Part shown: positions 25,080-33,461 of the stretch, in pieces
Layout of the letters: each line of letters begins with the position of its first letter
How positions within the stretch are numbered: the stretch's first letter is position 1
DNA from: Bacillus sp. FJAT-29814
GTDB lineage: Bacteria; Bacillota; Bacilli; Bacillales; Cytobacillaceae
Assembly: GCF_001510715.1 (NCBI RefSeq)
Contig: NZ_LMTJ01000007.1
Location: 63,650-127,649, forward strand
Direction: 5' to 3'
Length of the DNA: 64,000 bases
The notes under the pieces: model-generated
Seen by the model: the letters and a program-made list of their open reading frames with translations, nothing else
What the model was told of the DNA's origin: nothing
Database searches by the model: none
Made by a program: the position numbers and the translations under genes

Positions 25080-26420
25080 CTACCAAATCCCAAGCTCTTT
25101 CGCTTCTGCCCGTAACGATTCTCTAAAATCAGGGTGGGCAATGCCAATCAGCAGTTCGACGCGTTCGCGAATCGAGGTTCCTTTTAGATGCGCGACACCG
25201 TATTCCGTCACGACATAATCAACGTCGTTGCGGGATAGCGATACGGTTGCCCCGTGGGCGAGTCTCGGCACGATTTTCGAAATCGTTTTACGTTCGCTAG
25301 TACCCGGCACCCTTACATTCGCGGTCGAATACAGCGCGATAAACGATTTTCCGTCCTTCGATAATTGCGCGCCAATCGCGGTATCCGCCTGGCCTCCGGT
25401 GCCGCTGAATTGGCGGTGGCCCAACGATTCGGAGCAGCACTGGCCGGTTAAATCAATTTCCAGCGTCGTATTAATCGACACCATCTTGTGGTTCTGGCCG
25501 ATGACATACGGGTCGTTAACATAGCTTCCATTTAGTATCATCACGCCGGGATTATCATTAATAAAATCATAAAGCTTTTGCGTACCGAGGGCGAAGGTGG
25601 CGACCATCTTGCCCGGCCAAAGCGTCTTGCATTTTCCGGTAATAACACCGGCTTCAAACAGGTCGACCATGCCGTCGGTAAACATCTCGGTATGAATGCC
25701 GAGGTCTTTTTTATTAAAGAGCTCCGCGGAAACCGCGTTCGGAATCCCGCCGATTCCCAGCTGGATCGTGGAGCCGTCATCGATTAACTCAGCGATATGC
25801 TTCCCGATGACCCGGTCCTTTTCGGTCGGTTCCGGCGACGGGAAGAGCGGCACGTCATAGTCGGCTTCGATGATATAATCAATTTCAGAAATATGAACAA
25901 TCGTATCGCCAAAGGTTCTTGGCATATTTGGGTTTACTTCCAGGATGACAATGTCGGCAGCCTGAACCATTTCCTTTTCATAGGTAGCGCTTAAAGACAA
26001 GGACAGATAGCCATGTTCGTCCATAAGCGATGCCGTCCCGGCAAAAATATTCGGATGGCGGTGTCCATTTCGCTTATTGCCTGCAAAATGAAGATGATTC
26101 GGTATAAACGAAACTGTCCCTTGCCCATGCATTTTGCGCATCGCCGGTGTATAAAACCAGCCCTCATTGACAAAATGGTCTTTATACGTCGGATCAGAGA
26201 AATACGGATATTCGAGAATCGGCAAACAGGTCGAAACCCGAATATCAGACACCCGCTCAGAAACCGTATGGAGCTTGGATAATAGACTTCTTGGCTCCGC
26301 CGCAGCCAACGCAGAAACGATATGATCGCCCGTCTTGATCAACGTCAACGCTTCATCTACTGAAATCCGCTTAGCATCATAAATGTCCTGATATTTACTT
26401 TCTCTAGTTAACGTTAACAT
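25080..26420 (-). CDS. Acetyl-CoA hydrolase/CoA-transferase (4-hydroxybutyrate/butyrate type)
   Basis: A 446-residue family I CoA-transferase. Visible are 'IQLGIGGIPNAVSAEL' and 'LGIHTEMFTDGMVDL', which includes the catalytic Glu. Also present are 'TGTGGQADTAIG'-type ('FSGTGGQADTAIGAQL') and 'YVVTEYGVAHLKG' (about residue 400), all typical of butyryl-CoA:acetate and 4-hydroxybutyrate CoA-transferases. It swaps CoA between a short acyl-CoA and a free acid. Its start overlaps the end of the KAS III-like gene by 17 bp. In this block it would release the acyl product as free acid, or activate an imported acid. Confidence 0.88.
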   Translation of the reverse strand: MLTLTRESKYQDIYDAKRISVDEALTLIKTGDHIVSALAAAEPRSLLSKLHTVSERVSDIRVSTCLPILEYPYFSDPTYKDHFVNEGWFYTPAMRKMHGQGTVSFIPNHLHFAGNKRNGHRHPNIFAGTASLMDEHGYLSLSLSATYEKEMVQAADIVILEVNPNMPRTFGDTIVHISEIDYIIEADYDVPLFPSPEPTEKDRVIGKHIAELIDDGSTIQLGIGGIPNAVSAELFNKKDLGIHTEMFTDGMVDLFEAGVITGKCKTLWPGKMVATFALGTQKLYDFINDNPGVMILNGSYVNDPYVIGQNHKMVSINTTLEIDLTGQCCSESLGHRQFSGTGGQADTAIGAQLSKDGKSFIALYSTANVRVPGTSERKTISKIVPRLAHGATVSLSRNDVDYVVTEYGVAHLKGTSIRERVELLIGIAHPDFRESLRAEAKELGIW

Positions 26421-27444
26421 CGTCTATCGGCCCCCATTTGATGACATTTGCCGCCCAGGCGTAGCCGATCCCCGCGGAAATCATGGAAATCACCGTTCCG
26501 TCCTGCACCTTGCCTTGCTCTAGCGCCAAATGCAAGGAAAGGATTTGGTCCACCTGGCCCAAATGGCCATAATCGCTTAAATAAATCGACTGGTCCTCAG
26601 TCAGCCCCAGCAAATCCAACAGATATTTATGCATCGAGTATTTAAAATGAAGCACGGCAAGGTACCCCAGTTCTTCTTTGCCAATCCTGGATTTTTCAAA
26701 CGCGCGGTCGATGCAGTGAATCCAGTTTGGCATCGACACATCATTTAAGCGGTCCTTCATATGCTTTTCGTCAAATAATCGCAGTGACTTATAAGCTTCG
26801 TGAAGGTTTTCCGCTGTAATCGGCTTTTCGGTGCCGCCAAATTCGACCCCGGCATCGCGTGCCATCGTTCCGTCCGTCACGATATGAGAGCCCAACAATA
26901 TATTCCGGCCCAAGTTCCTTTTTAAAATAATTGCCCCGGCGCCGGCGGAAAGATTGTACATCATTGACATCGCCCGGTCGGTGTAATCGACAAAATCCCC
27001 GTTCCGGTACCCGCCGACAATCATTACCGTATCCAATTCTTCATCGGCGATCATCATATCCTTGGCAATCTTCATTGCGGAAACTGCGGTACAGCATCTC
27101 TGCTGCATATCGATGCCCCACGCATTAACAGCGCCGATTTTTTCCTGAATATAGATGGCCGTGGTGGTGAGCGGATACTCCTTCCACTCCTCGCCAATCG
27201 AGATCACCAGGTCAATTTCCTTTGGGTCAATGCCTGTATTCTCAATCGCGGCAAGTCCCGCTTTAACACCCATTTCCTGCGTCCCGTCACCTTCGCCCGG
27301 GACCCGCTTTTCCTTGATTCCCAGTTTGTTCATAATCGCTTCTTCCGTCCAGACGCCCGTTGTGGCTTTTGAAATCTCTTTTGCCGTCATTCTTGAAGAC
27401 GGTAGATAAATGCCTGTGCCTAAAATGCCAACATGAACAGTCAT
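26404..27444 (-). CDS. KAS III-like 3-oxoacyl synthase with altered active site
   Basis: A 346-residue thiolase-fold protein of the FabH type. Cys117 in 'DMQQRCCTAV' aligns with the FabH nucleophile, and 'LAVLHFKYSMH' supplies the His. The place of the FabH 'GNTSAAS' Asn is taken by 'DYGHLGQVD', so the third catalytic residue is replaced, suggesting another acyl acceptor or donor. The N-terminus ('VGILGTGIYLPSSRMTA') is typical. It lies between an alpha/beta hydrolase and a CoA-transferase. It may condense an acyl-CoA with another acyl unit, but the true reaction is not known. Confidence 0.75.
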   Translation of the reverse strand: MTVHVGILGTGIYLPSSRMTAKEISKATTGVWTEEAIMNKLGIKEKRVPGEGDGTQEMGVKAGLAAIENTGIDPKEIDLVISIGEEWKEYPLTTTAIYIQEKIGAVNAWGIDMQQRCCTAVSAMKIAKDMMIADEELDTVMIVGGYRNGDFVDYTDRAMSMMYNLSAGAGAIILKRNLGRNILLGSHIVTDGTMARDAGVEFGGTEKPITAENLHEAYKSLRLFDEKHMKDRLNDVSMPNWIHCIDRAFEKSRIGKEELGYLAVLHFKYSMHKYLLDLLGLTEDQSIYLSDYGHLGQVDQILSLHLALEQGKVQDGTVISMISAGIGYAWAANVIKWGPIDDVNVN

Positions 27445-27457
27445 GCCAATTCCCTCC

Positions 27458-28255
27458 TTAAACTGTCAAAAAATTGATAATCAAACGGTTGGTCACATCC
27501 GGTTTTTCCATCAAAAATAAATGCCCTGTTCCCTCAATAATGATTTCTTTCGAATTTGGGATTTTTTCATGCAGCAGCCTGGCATTCCCACAAGGAACAA
27601 CCCGGTCGCCGCGACCGGCTAAAATCAGGGTTTTTGCCCAGATGGTATGCACCCTCGTTTCGCTATTGAACGACGCCCCTGCATATAATTGGCGCTGATA
27701 CGCATGCTTCGGCTGGAGATTCTTCAGCTGCTGTTCGATAATGAAATCAATAATATCCTGATTTTCCGGCAAGGTTTCCAAGTTTAACGCCGTGGAAACA
27801 GCATATCTTGCTTTTTCAATCGAGCCGTCCTTACTGCCGCCCTGCATCATGATATCAAGCGTCTCCTGCGGAATCGGGATGCTGTTAGGCCCGCCAAACG
27901 ACGTACTGCAAAGGATGAGCTGATCGACCATCTCTGGATACCGAATCGCAAATTCTTGGGCAATAAAGCCTCCCATGGAAACGCCTAAAATATGCGCCTT
28001 CTCGATGTGCTGCGCCCGCAATACCTCGGCTGTATCCTCGGCAAACAACTGGATCGAATACTCCATCTCCGGCTTGTCAGTGTACCCGACACCGCGGTTG
28101 TCAAAGACGACAACGGTAAAATGCTTGGCGAGCTCCTCCACCTGCCGATGCCACATCCAGCTCGCATAGCCCAGGCCTTCAAGCAACACAAGCGTCGGCC
28201 CGCTTCCATGAATCTCGTAATAAAACTCTATTCCATTTGCCGCTATTTTAGGCAT
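27458..28255 (-). CDS. Alpha/beta hydrolase
   Basis: A 265-residue hydrolase. The nucleophile elbow 'GVSMGGF' (Ser about residue 96), the Asp in 'LAGRGDRVVP' and the His in 'GTGHLF' give a full triad. 'LLEGLGYASWMW' forms the oxyanion region. ATG 28255 is chosen because AAGGAG lies upstream; a longer TTG start includes that site. It follows the Liv-type transporter genes and precedes the KAS III-like gene by 13 bp. Esterase, thioesterase or lactonase action on a pathway intermediate is likely, but the substrate is unknown. Confidence 0.8.
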   Translation of the reverse strand: MPKIAANGIEFYYEIHGSGPTLVLLEGLGYASWMWHRQVEELAKHFTVVVFDNRGVGYTDKPEMEYSIQLFAEDTAEVLRAQHIEKAHILGVSMGGFIAQEFAIRYPEMVDQLILCSTSFGGPNSIPIPQETLDIMMQGGSKDGSIEKARYAVSTALNLETLPENQDIIDFIIEQQLKNLQPKHAYQRQLYAGASFNSETRVHTIWAKTLILAGRGDRVVPCGNARLLHEKIPNSKEIIIEGTGHLFLMEKPDVTNRLIINFLTV

Positions 28256-28317
28256 AAGCGCATGTCTCCTTCGACCGATTCCCTTAGGCAAATTTAAGGA
28301 AGTTCGGGTATTGTTAC

Positions 28318-28334
28318 TGTCGAAAAATCGGACA
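28318..28334. promoter_or_regulatory. Palindromic upstream activating site, copy A
   Basis: TGTCGAAAAATCGGACA (on the minus strand TGTCCGATTTTTCGACA). It lies 63 bp before the alpha/beta hydrolase start and matches the sites at 33435 and 36454. No clear -24/-12 element was found below it. Confidence 0.65.
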
Positions 28335-28372
28335 GTGTCCTAATATCCTACATTTTGGTCCTCTATTTGAAT

Positions 28373-28415
28373 AAGGCCCTCTAAAGGCATGGAAAATCAG
28401 CCTTTAGAAGCCCTT
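28373..28415 (-). terminator. Hairpin after the Liv-type binding protein gene
   Basis: CTAAAGGC (28381-28388) pairs with GCCTTTAG (28400-28407), extended by AAGG(C)CC/GGGCTT outside. It lies just after the 28429 stop; the U-tail on the minus strand is short, so read-through into the hydrolase gene is possible. Confidence 0.55.
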
Positions 28416-28428
28416 ATACACTTCAGCA

Positions 28429-29679
28429 TCATTTAAATTCTGTATAATCCGTTTTTAATTCAAAAATAAAGGCGCCTTTGTCGTTCTTTGTTACTTTGCT
28501 TAATGCCATTTTCGTTACGCCTTCACGTTTGCCTTTGACATAGCTGATTTCAGGGGCCAAGCCATCAGTAAACGTCAACCCATTCATCGCTTTAATATAG
28601 CCTTCCCAAGACAAGTTGTCGCCGGCTGCCTTTAAGCCTGCCACAAATGTTTCAGCCGCTACCCAGCCAGCCATTGTATAAGCGTTGATGACCTTTTGGT
28701 TCGGGAAGTATTTTGCCATCGCATCCATTAATGGTTTTAGCTTTTCAGGTTTTGCATCGACCCAGCCCATGACATGGAGGTTCTCAATCACATTTGGAGC
28801 CCCTGGTGCCGCTAAAGCCAAGAAGGAGGCATCTGCATTGGAATAAGTGGTAATCATCGGAATATTGAAGTTTACTTTTTCAAATTCTTTTAAAATACCT
28901 GTAGTCGCACCAGCCAAGCTATAAACGATCACGACATCCGGGTTCAAGCTTTTTGCTTTTTGCACTGGCACTGTAAAGTCTGTGTCTGCAGCGCCAACCG
29001 CCAATTTTCCTTCTTCCTTAAGCAAGCCTGATTTACCGAGCTCTTTTAAGCCCTCCGCAAAACCTTCGACACCATCGCGGCCAACGTCGTCATTTTGATA
29101 GATGACCACGACGTTTTTCGCCTTAAATTCTTCCACGGCATATTTCGCCATTAATTTCCCTTCATAGTAATAGTTCGGTTGTACCGGGAAGAAGTTTTCG
29201 CCGGATTTGGTTAGCTGCTTCGCGCCAGAGCCAAAGTAAACGGCTGGAATTCCTTCGTCCTTAACAATGCTTTCTGTCGCCATGACGCCTGGTGTTCCTA
29301 ATTGGCCGACAACCGCAAACACTTCGTCATCATAAACAAGCGATTCCATTGCTTGAACGGCTTTGTCCGGCTTAAATTCATCATCTTTTTTCACCAGTTC
29401 AATTTTACGGCCATTAACCCCGCCATCGTCATTGACTTTATTTAAATAAGCTTCCATGCCTTCAAAGTACGGAGTACCGATAAACGCTAATGCGCCAGAT
29501 TGCACGCCGATGGTTCCAATTTTGACCGAATCTTTTGTAACACCTTGGGCCAATTCCACTTTTTCTTTTTCTTTCGCCTTGCCGCTAGTGGTCTTTTCAC
29601 CGCCGGAACAGGCTGTCATTGAAAAGAGAAGGACGAAAATAAATGCTAGTGATAAACCTTTTTTCCAATAATTCCTCAT
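28429..29679 (-). CDS. Liv-type ABC transporter substrate-binding lipoprotein
   Basis: A 416-residue family 4/6 binding protein (LivK/UrtA-like). Lipobox 'MTACSG' near residue 20, then 'VKIGTIGVQSGALAFIGTPYFEGMEAY' (cited as VKIGTIGVQSGALAF and YFEGMEAY). Further core motifs are 'VNGRKIELVKKDDEFKPDKAVQAMESL' and 'PAVYFGSGAKQLTKSGENFFPVQP'. ATG 29679 follows GAGGGAGAG. It lies 117 bp after livF on the same strand. Such proteins bind branched-chain amino acids but also short carboxylates, aromatic acids or amides. The acyl-CoA genes nearby argue for an acid-like ligand (inference). Confidence 0.85.
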   Translation of the reverse strand: MRNYWKKGLSLAFIFVLLFSMTACSGGEKTTSGKAKEKEKVELAQGVTKDSVKIGTIGVQSGALAFIGTPYFEGMEAYLNKVNDDGGVNGRKIELVKKDDEFKPDKAVQAMESLVYDDEVFAVVGQLGTPGVMATESIVKDEGIPAVYFGSGAKQLTKSGENFFPVQPNYYYEGKLMAKYAVEEFKAKNVVVIYQNDDVGRDGVEGFAEGLKELGKSGLLKEEGKLAVGAADTDFTVPVQKAKSLNPDVVIVYSLAGATTGILKEFEKVNFNIPMITTYSNADASFLALAAPGAPNVIENLHVMGWVDAKPEKLKPLMDAMAKYFPNQKVINAYTMAGWVAAETFVAGLKAAGDNLSWEGYIKAMNGLTFTDGLAPEISYVKGKREGVTKMALSKVTKNDKGAFIFELKTDYTEFK

Positions 29680-29795
29680 GACTTTGACTCTCCCTCTACA
29701 TGTATATTTTTTATAGTGCATCTAAGCGTTTCGCTTAGGGAATGCCGATTGGTTATACTGCATCGAATCTGCTTGCTTAAGAAATGCCGTTTGGG

Positions 29796-30503
29796 TTAGT
29801 GGCCGCCTAAATAGGCTTGCTTAATTTTTGAATCATTTTTGATCTCGGCTGCCGGCCCATGATGAATCACTTTTCCGGTCTCCAAAATATAGGCATAATG
29901 GCTGATCGACAGGGCCTGGTTAGCATTTTGCTCCACGAGGAAAACCGTCGTGCCCTGCCCATTTATCTCTTTGATGATGGAAAAAATATCTTTCACAATA
30001 AGAGGAGCTAACCCTAACGATGGCTCATCCAGCAGTAGCAGCTTCGGCTTCGCCATAAGCGCCCGCCCAATCGCCAACATTTGCTGCTCTCCGCCCGACA
30101 AGGTCCCGGCATCCTGCTTTTCCCGTTCTTTTAATCTCGGAAAATAGTGAAATACTTTTTCCATCGATTGATTGGCCTCACTGCGGTTTTTCTGGGTGTA
30201 GGCGCCTATTTGCAAATTTTCCTTTACGGTCAGTTCAGGGAATACCTGCCTGCCCTCCGGGGATTGGATGATCCCCTGCTTGACCACCTTATCCGGTGAT
30301 TGCCCGGTCAAATCCTTGCCGTTAAAAGAGACATTTCCCTGTTGCGGCTTGAGCAACCCTGAAATTACTTTTAATATTGACGTCTTCCCGGCCCCATTGG
30401 CTCCGAGCAGGGTAACGATATTTCCTTCTTTAATTTCCAACGACACATTCTTGAGCGCATGAATGTACCCGTAATAGGCATCCACTTTTTCAAGCTTAAG
30501 CAT
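29796..30503 (-). CDS. livF: Liv-type ABC transporter ATPase LivF
   Basis: A 235-residue ATPase with Walker A 'GANGAGKTS', the LivF hallmark 'SPEGRQVFPELTV', signature 'LSGGEQQMLAIGRALM', Walker B 'LLLLDEPSLGLAP' and H-loop region 'FLVEQNANQALSISH'. ATG 30503 overlaps the livG end by 8 bp and has AAGGAGGATGAGG upstream. All residues needed for ATP hydrolysis are present. Confidence 0.92.
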   Translation of the reverse strand: MLKLEKVDAYYGYIHALKNVSLEIKEGNIVTLLGANGAGKTSILKVISGLLKPQQGNVSFNGKDLTGQSPDKVVKQGIIQSPEGRQVFPELTVKENLQIGAYTQKNRSEANQSMEKVFHYFPRLKEREKQDAGTLSGGEQQMLAIGRALMAKPKLLLLDEPSLGLAPLIVKDIFSIIKEINGQGTTVFLVEQNANQALSISHYAYILETGKVIHHGPAAEIKNDSKIKQAYLGGH

Positions 30504-31278
30504 GGACCTCATCCTCCTTACCTAAATACGCTTCTTGTACGGCAGGATGATTTTGAATCTCGTTCGGTGTGCCCTCGGCAATTTTCTTTCCAAAATTGAT
30601 GACACAGATTTTTTCGCAAACCTCCATCACCAGGTTCATATCGTGCTCGACGAGTAAAATCGTGACTCCAAACTTATCACGTATTTTTTTAATCAGCTCC
30701 GTCAAGGTTTGCGTTTCACTATGGTTCATCCCGGCGGCTGGCTCATCCAAGATGATCATCTTGGGGTCTGACATTAACGCCCGGCCTAATTCAATCAGCT
30801 TCATAACGCCGTACGGCTGCGCCGCTCCCGGCAAATGCTCGATTCCACGGATTCCCAAGAAATCCATGATCTCCAAGGCCTTATCGCGAATCCGCTTTTC
30901 TTCTCTTTTAACAGACGGAAGCCGTAGCCCTTGGGCAAAAAAACCGCCCTTGGTCATGCTGTGCTGCCCGATGATCAAGTTTTCGAGAACGGTTAGGTTT
31001 TTAAATAACTCTACGTTTTGGAAGGTACGTACCAACCCGATATCCACCATTTGATGAACCTTGTAATGTAATAGATTTACATTTCCTTGAAAAGTAAGCT
31101 TACCTTGGTCTGGCGTATAGAAACGGCTGATACAGTTGAACACGGTTGTTTTCCCGGCGCCGTTCGGGCCAATCAGGCCATAGATGCTTCCTTTTTCCAC
31201 CATAAAGCTTAGGTCATCAATCGCCTTTAGACCACCAAAGCTGATCGATAGATTCTCGACTTGTAGTATTGGCTCCAT
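30496..31278 (-). CDS. livG: Liv-type ABC transporter ATPase LivG
   Basis: A 260-residue ATPase: Walker A 'GPNGAGKTT', LivG-typical 'LVRTFQNVELFKNLTVLENL', and Walker B 'MIILDEPAAGMNHSET' with the 'ILLVEHDMNLVMEVCE' switch region. The family signature is the variant 'GAAQPYGVMKLIELGRAL', where the usual LSGGQ is replaced by QPYGV; this is a notable departure from the 'LSYGQQR' usual in LivG and may lower activity or reflect the subfamily. It follows livM by 2 bp. Confidence 0.9.
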   Translation of the reverse strand: MEPILQVENLSISFGGLKAIDDLSFMVEKGSIYGLIGPNGAGKTTVFNCISRFYTPDQGKLTFQGNVNLLHYKVHQMVDIGLVRTFQNVELFKNLTVLENLIIGQHSMTKGGFFAQGLRLPSVKREEKRIRDKALEIMDFLGIRGIEHLPGAAQPYGVMKLIELGRALMSDPKMIILDEPAAGMNHSETQTLTELIKKIRDKFGVTILLVEHDMNLVMEVCEKICVINFGKKIAEGTPNEIQNHPAVQEAYLGKEDEVHA

Positions 31279-31280
31279 GG

Positions 31281-32282
31281 TTATCCCTCCATTTCCTTCG
31301 GTATCGGCTGCTTCTGCCGTTTAAGCAGTGATGCTTTTATCTGGGTGCCGATTCTGGCAAGTCCGTACGGGAAAAACAGGATGACTAACACAAGGGCCAC
31401 ACCGGTAAAGATGCTGGCGACATTTTTAATATTCTGAAGCCACTCAATATCCTTAACAAATTCCGGGATAAACACGATAAACGCCGCCCCCAGAACACTT
31501 CCTGGAATTGAAGCAAGGCCGCCGATTACCACCATTGCCAATAAATTTAACGAAACATCAATGCCCCATTGGTTCGGTTCGGTAAACCGGATTAAGTGGA
31601 CATATAACGAACCGCCAATCCCCGCATAAAATGTGCTCAACGCAAACGCGATTAATTTGTATTTGAACAAGCTGACGCCCATCGCCTGAGCCGCATGCTC
31701 GCTGTCACGCATCGCAATTAACGCCCGGCCGGTTTTTGAAGATAGTAGATTATGAGCAAATAAGATTAACAGGACGCAGACTATGACCACTAACACAAAG
31801 AAATGTTCCCGCTCTCGTAACGCAAAGCCGAAGATCTCTGGTGTGACCGCTCTTGCCCCGGAAAACCCGTTTGTAAAGCCAATCCATTCTTTAAAGGTCT
31901 GCTGAAGCGCGACGCCAAAGCCCAAGGTAGCAATCGCCAAATAGTGACCTTCCAACCTGAGCGCCACCAGGCCGAGGATGAGGCCGACGACCATCGGAAT
32001 GACACCGGCTAACAGTAAACTGACTAAAAACGGCAATTCAAAGTTGGATGTGAAATAGGCCGATATGTAAGCCCCCAGCCCCATGAACGCGGCATGGCCA
32101 AGCGAAATTTGTCCGGCATAGCCTAGCAAAATATTGAATCCGATGGCAACGATCGCATAAATCACAATCAGATTTAACATCGTCAACGTCGACCGGTCCA
32201 TATCGGTTACGAGTGGAATCATCGCCACGATCAGTCCAGTCAGGATATAGAGAAATGGTTTGTTCTGTAGTATTCCCTTCAC
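31281..32282 (-). CDS. livM: Liv-type ABC transporter permease LivM
   Basis: A 333-residue permease with about nine helices and the LivM motif 'GYAGQISLGHAAFMGLGAYISA' (cited as GYAGQISLGHAAFMGLGAY). The coupling loop 'LIAMRDSEHAAQAMGVSLFKYK' is clear. The C-terminus is basic and cytoplasmic. It lies 3 bp after livH and 2 bp before livG, so all are co-transcribed. Confidence 0.92.
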   Translation of the reverse strand: MKGILQNKPFLYILTGLIVAMIPLVTDMDRSTLTMLNLIVIYAIVAIGFNILLGYAGQISLGHAAFMGLGAYISAYFTSNFELPFLVSLLLAGVIPMVVGLILGLVALRLEGHYLAIATLGFGVALQQTFKEWIGFTNGFSGARAVTPEIFGFALREREHFFVLVVIVCVLLILFAHNLLSSKTGRALIAMRDSEHAAQAMGVSLFKYKLIAFALSTFYAGIGGSLYVHLIRFTEPNQWGIDVSLNLLAMVVIGGLASIPGSVLGAAFIVFIPEFVKDIEWLQNIKNVASIFTGVALVLVILFFPYGLARIGTQIKASLLKRQKQPIPKEMEG

Positions 32283-32285
32283 GCG

Positions 32286-33158
32286 TTACACCTTCTTTCG
32301 GTGGACTTTGCCGAACAGTCCTGTCGGTTTGACAATTAAGATGATAATCAATAAGGCATAAACAATGACGGTTTTCCATTGCAAGGAAATGTAATAGCCA
32401 ACCAGGTTATCAAATACCCCGATGACAAAGCCGCCGACAACCGGTCCGACAAACGAACCGAAGCCTCCTAGTACCGCGGCGATAAACGATTTCAAATGGA
32501 CCTCCGCCATCATTGTGGTCGAGACGTTCGTTGTTGGAGCAATGAGCACGCCGGCAATCGCCCCAAGAACGGTGGCGATAATCCATGACAAGGAATACAC
32601 CTTAGAAACCGGAACCCCCATCAATTTCGCCGTTGTTTCATTTTGCGCCGTTGCCCGAATTGCAATGCCCATCACCGTGTTTTTAATCATATAGAACAGG
32701 ATTGCCATGATCACCAATGTGATCGAAATGATAAAGATTGCATTAGGTTGTATGATGACCTCGCCAATAGTCATGTTGTCCATCGTTAACGCCTTGCGGA
32801 ACGGATGCATATCAATGCCGAAAATCGCCGAAGCCAAGCCGTTAAAAATCATAATCAAGCCAAGGGTGATAATCATTTTGCTGACGAGCGTCGCTTTCGA
32901 GGCCGGCCGGATAAAGATCCGTTCCACCAAAAACCCTAAAACGACCGCGAACACAATCGCTCCCAAAAACGCCACCGGATAGGACATCGTTTGTTGAAAC
33001 AGCGTAAAGGCGATAAAGCTGCTGAACATGGCCATCTCGCCCTGTGCAAAGTTAATGACATCGGAGGTCCGGTAAATCAGAACCAACCCTAATGCGGCTA
33101 AGGCATATAAACTTCCTGTCTCCAACCCGGCGATGACATTTTGAAAAAATTCAACCAT
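32286..33158 (-). CDS. livH: Liv-type ABC transporter permease LivH
   Basis: A 290-residue permease, with 'GLETGSLYALAALGLVLIYRTSDVINFAQGEMAM' (cited as GSLYALAALGLVLIYR and VINFAQGEMAM) at its start. The coupling loop 'IAIRATAQNETTAKLMGVPVSKVY' and 'AVLGGFGSFVGPVVGGFVIG' follow. ATG 33158 has AGGAGGATTCCT upstream. It is the first gene of the transporter set, and a -24/-12 sigma-54 promoter lies 73 bp before its start. Confidence 0.92.
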   Translation of the reverse strand: MVEFFQNVIAGLETGSLYALAALGLVLIYRTSDVINFAQGEMAMFSSFIAFTLFQQTMSYPVAFLGAIVFAVVLGFLVERIFIRPASKATLVSKMIITLGLIMIFNGLASAIFGIDMHPFRKALTMDNMTIGEVIIQPNAIFIISITLVIMAILFYMIKNTVMGIAIRATAQNETTAKLMGVPVSKVYSLSWIIATVLGAIAGVLIAPTTNVSTTMMAEVHLKSFIAAVLGGFGSFVGPVVGGFVIGVFDNLVGYYISLQWKTVIVYALLIIILIVKPTGLFGKVHRKKV

Positions 33159-33230
33159 TAGGAATCCTCCTTTTTCTCGTAGTATGTAAAGTAAATTTTT
33201 TCGCTTTGGTAATCCTTCGCTTATTTATGA

Positions 33231-33246
33231 TGCAAGTTGCGTGCCA
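33231..33246 (-). promoter_or_regulatory. Sigma-54 promoter of the Liv-type operon
   Basis: On the minus strand TGGCAC (33241-33246), 5 nt, TTGCA (33231-33235), an exact match to the -24/-12 consensus TGGCAC-N5-TTGCA. It lies upstream of livH and downstream of the activator gene, whose product is a sigma-54 enhancer-binding protein. Confidence 0.88.
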
Positions 33247-33361
33247 ACTTTTATAAACGCTTTCATTTTTTTTAAAAAAACAGGGGCGAAATTTGCTGAT
33301 TATTGTTTAAGAACCCTGTTTTATAAAGGGCTGGGCAATTGTGAATACTTTTTTAACGAAT

Positions 33362-33395
33362 AAAAAAAAGACTTTGATGTGGTCAAAGTCTTTTT
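33362..33395 (-). terminator. Terminator of the activator gene
   Basis: AAAGACTTTGA pairs with TCAAAGTCTTT (11 bp) with eight T on the minus strand. It insulates the Liv operon promoter from the activator transcript. Confidence 0.85.
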
Positions 33396-33434
33396 CATTT
33401 ATTCGTTTTGGTTGAAAACGTTTTCTGTTTGAAG

Positions 33435-33451
33435 TGTCCGATTTTCCGACA
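33435..33451. promoter_or_regulatory. Palindromic upstream activating site, copy B
   Basis: TGTCCGATTTTCCGACA lies about 190 bp upstream of the livH sigma-54 promoter and just after the activator stop codon. It is the best-formed copy of the element also found at 28318 and 36454-36489. Confidence 0.72.
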
Positions 33452-33461
33452 GTGTTTGTTT

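Noticed and set aside
28256..28317. Sigma-54 promoter before the hydrolase operon
   Set aside because: The best candidate has GC at -12 but no GG at -24. Only the palindromic site is supported.
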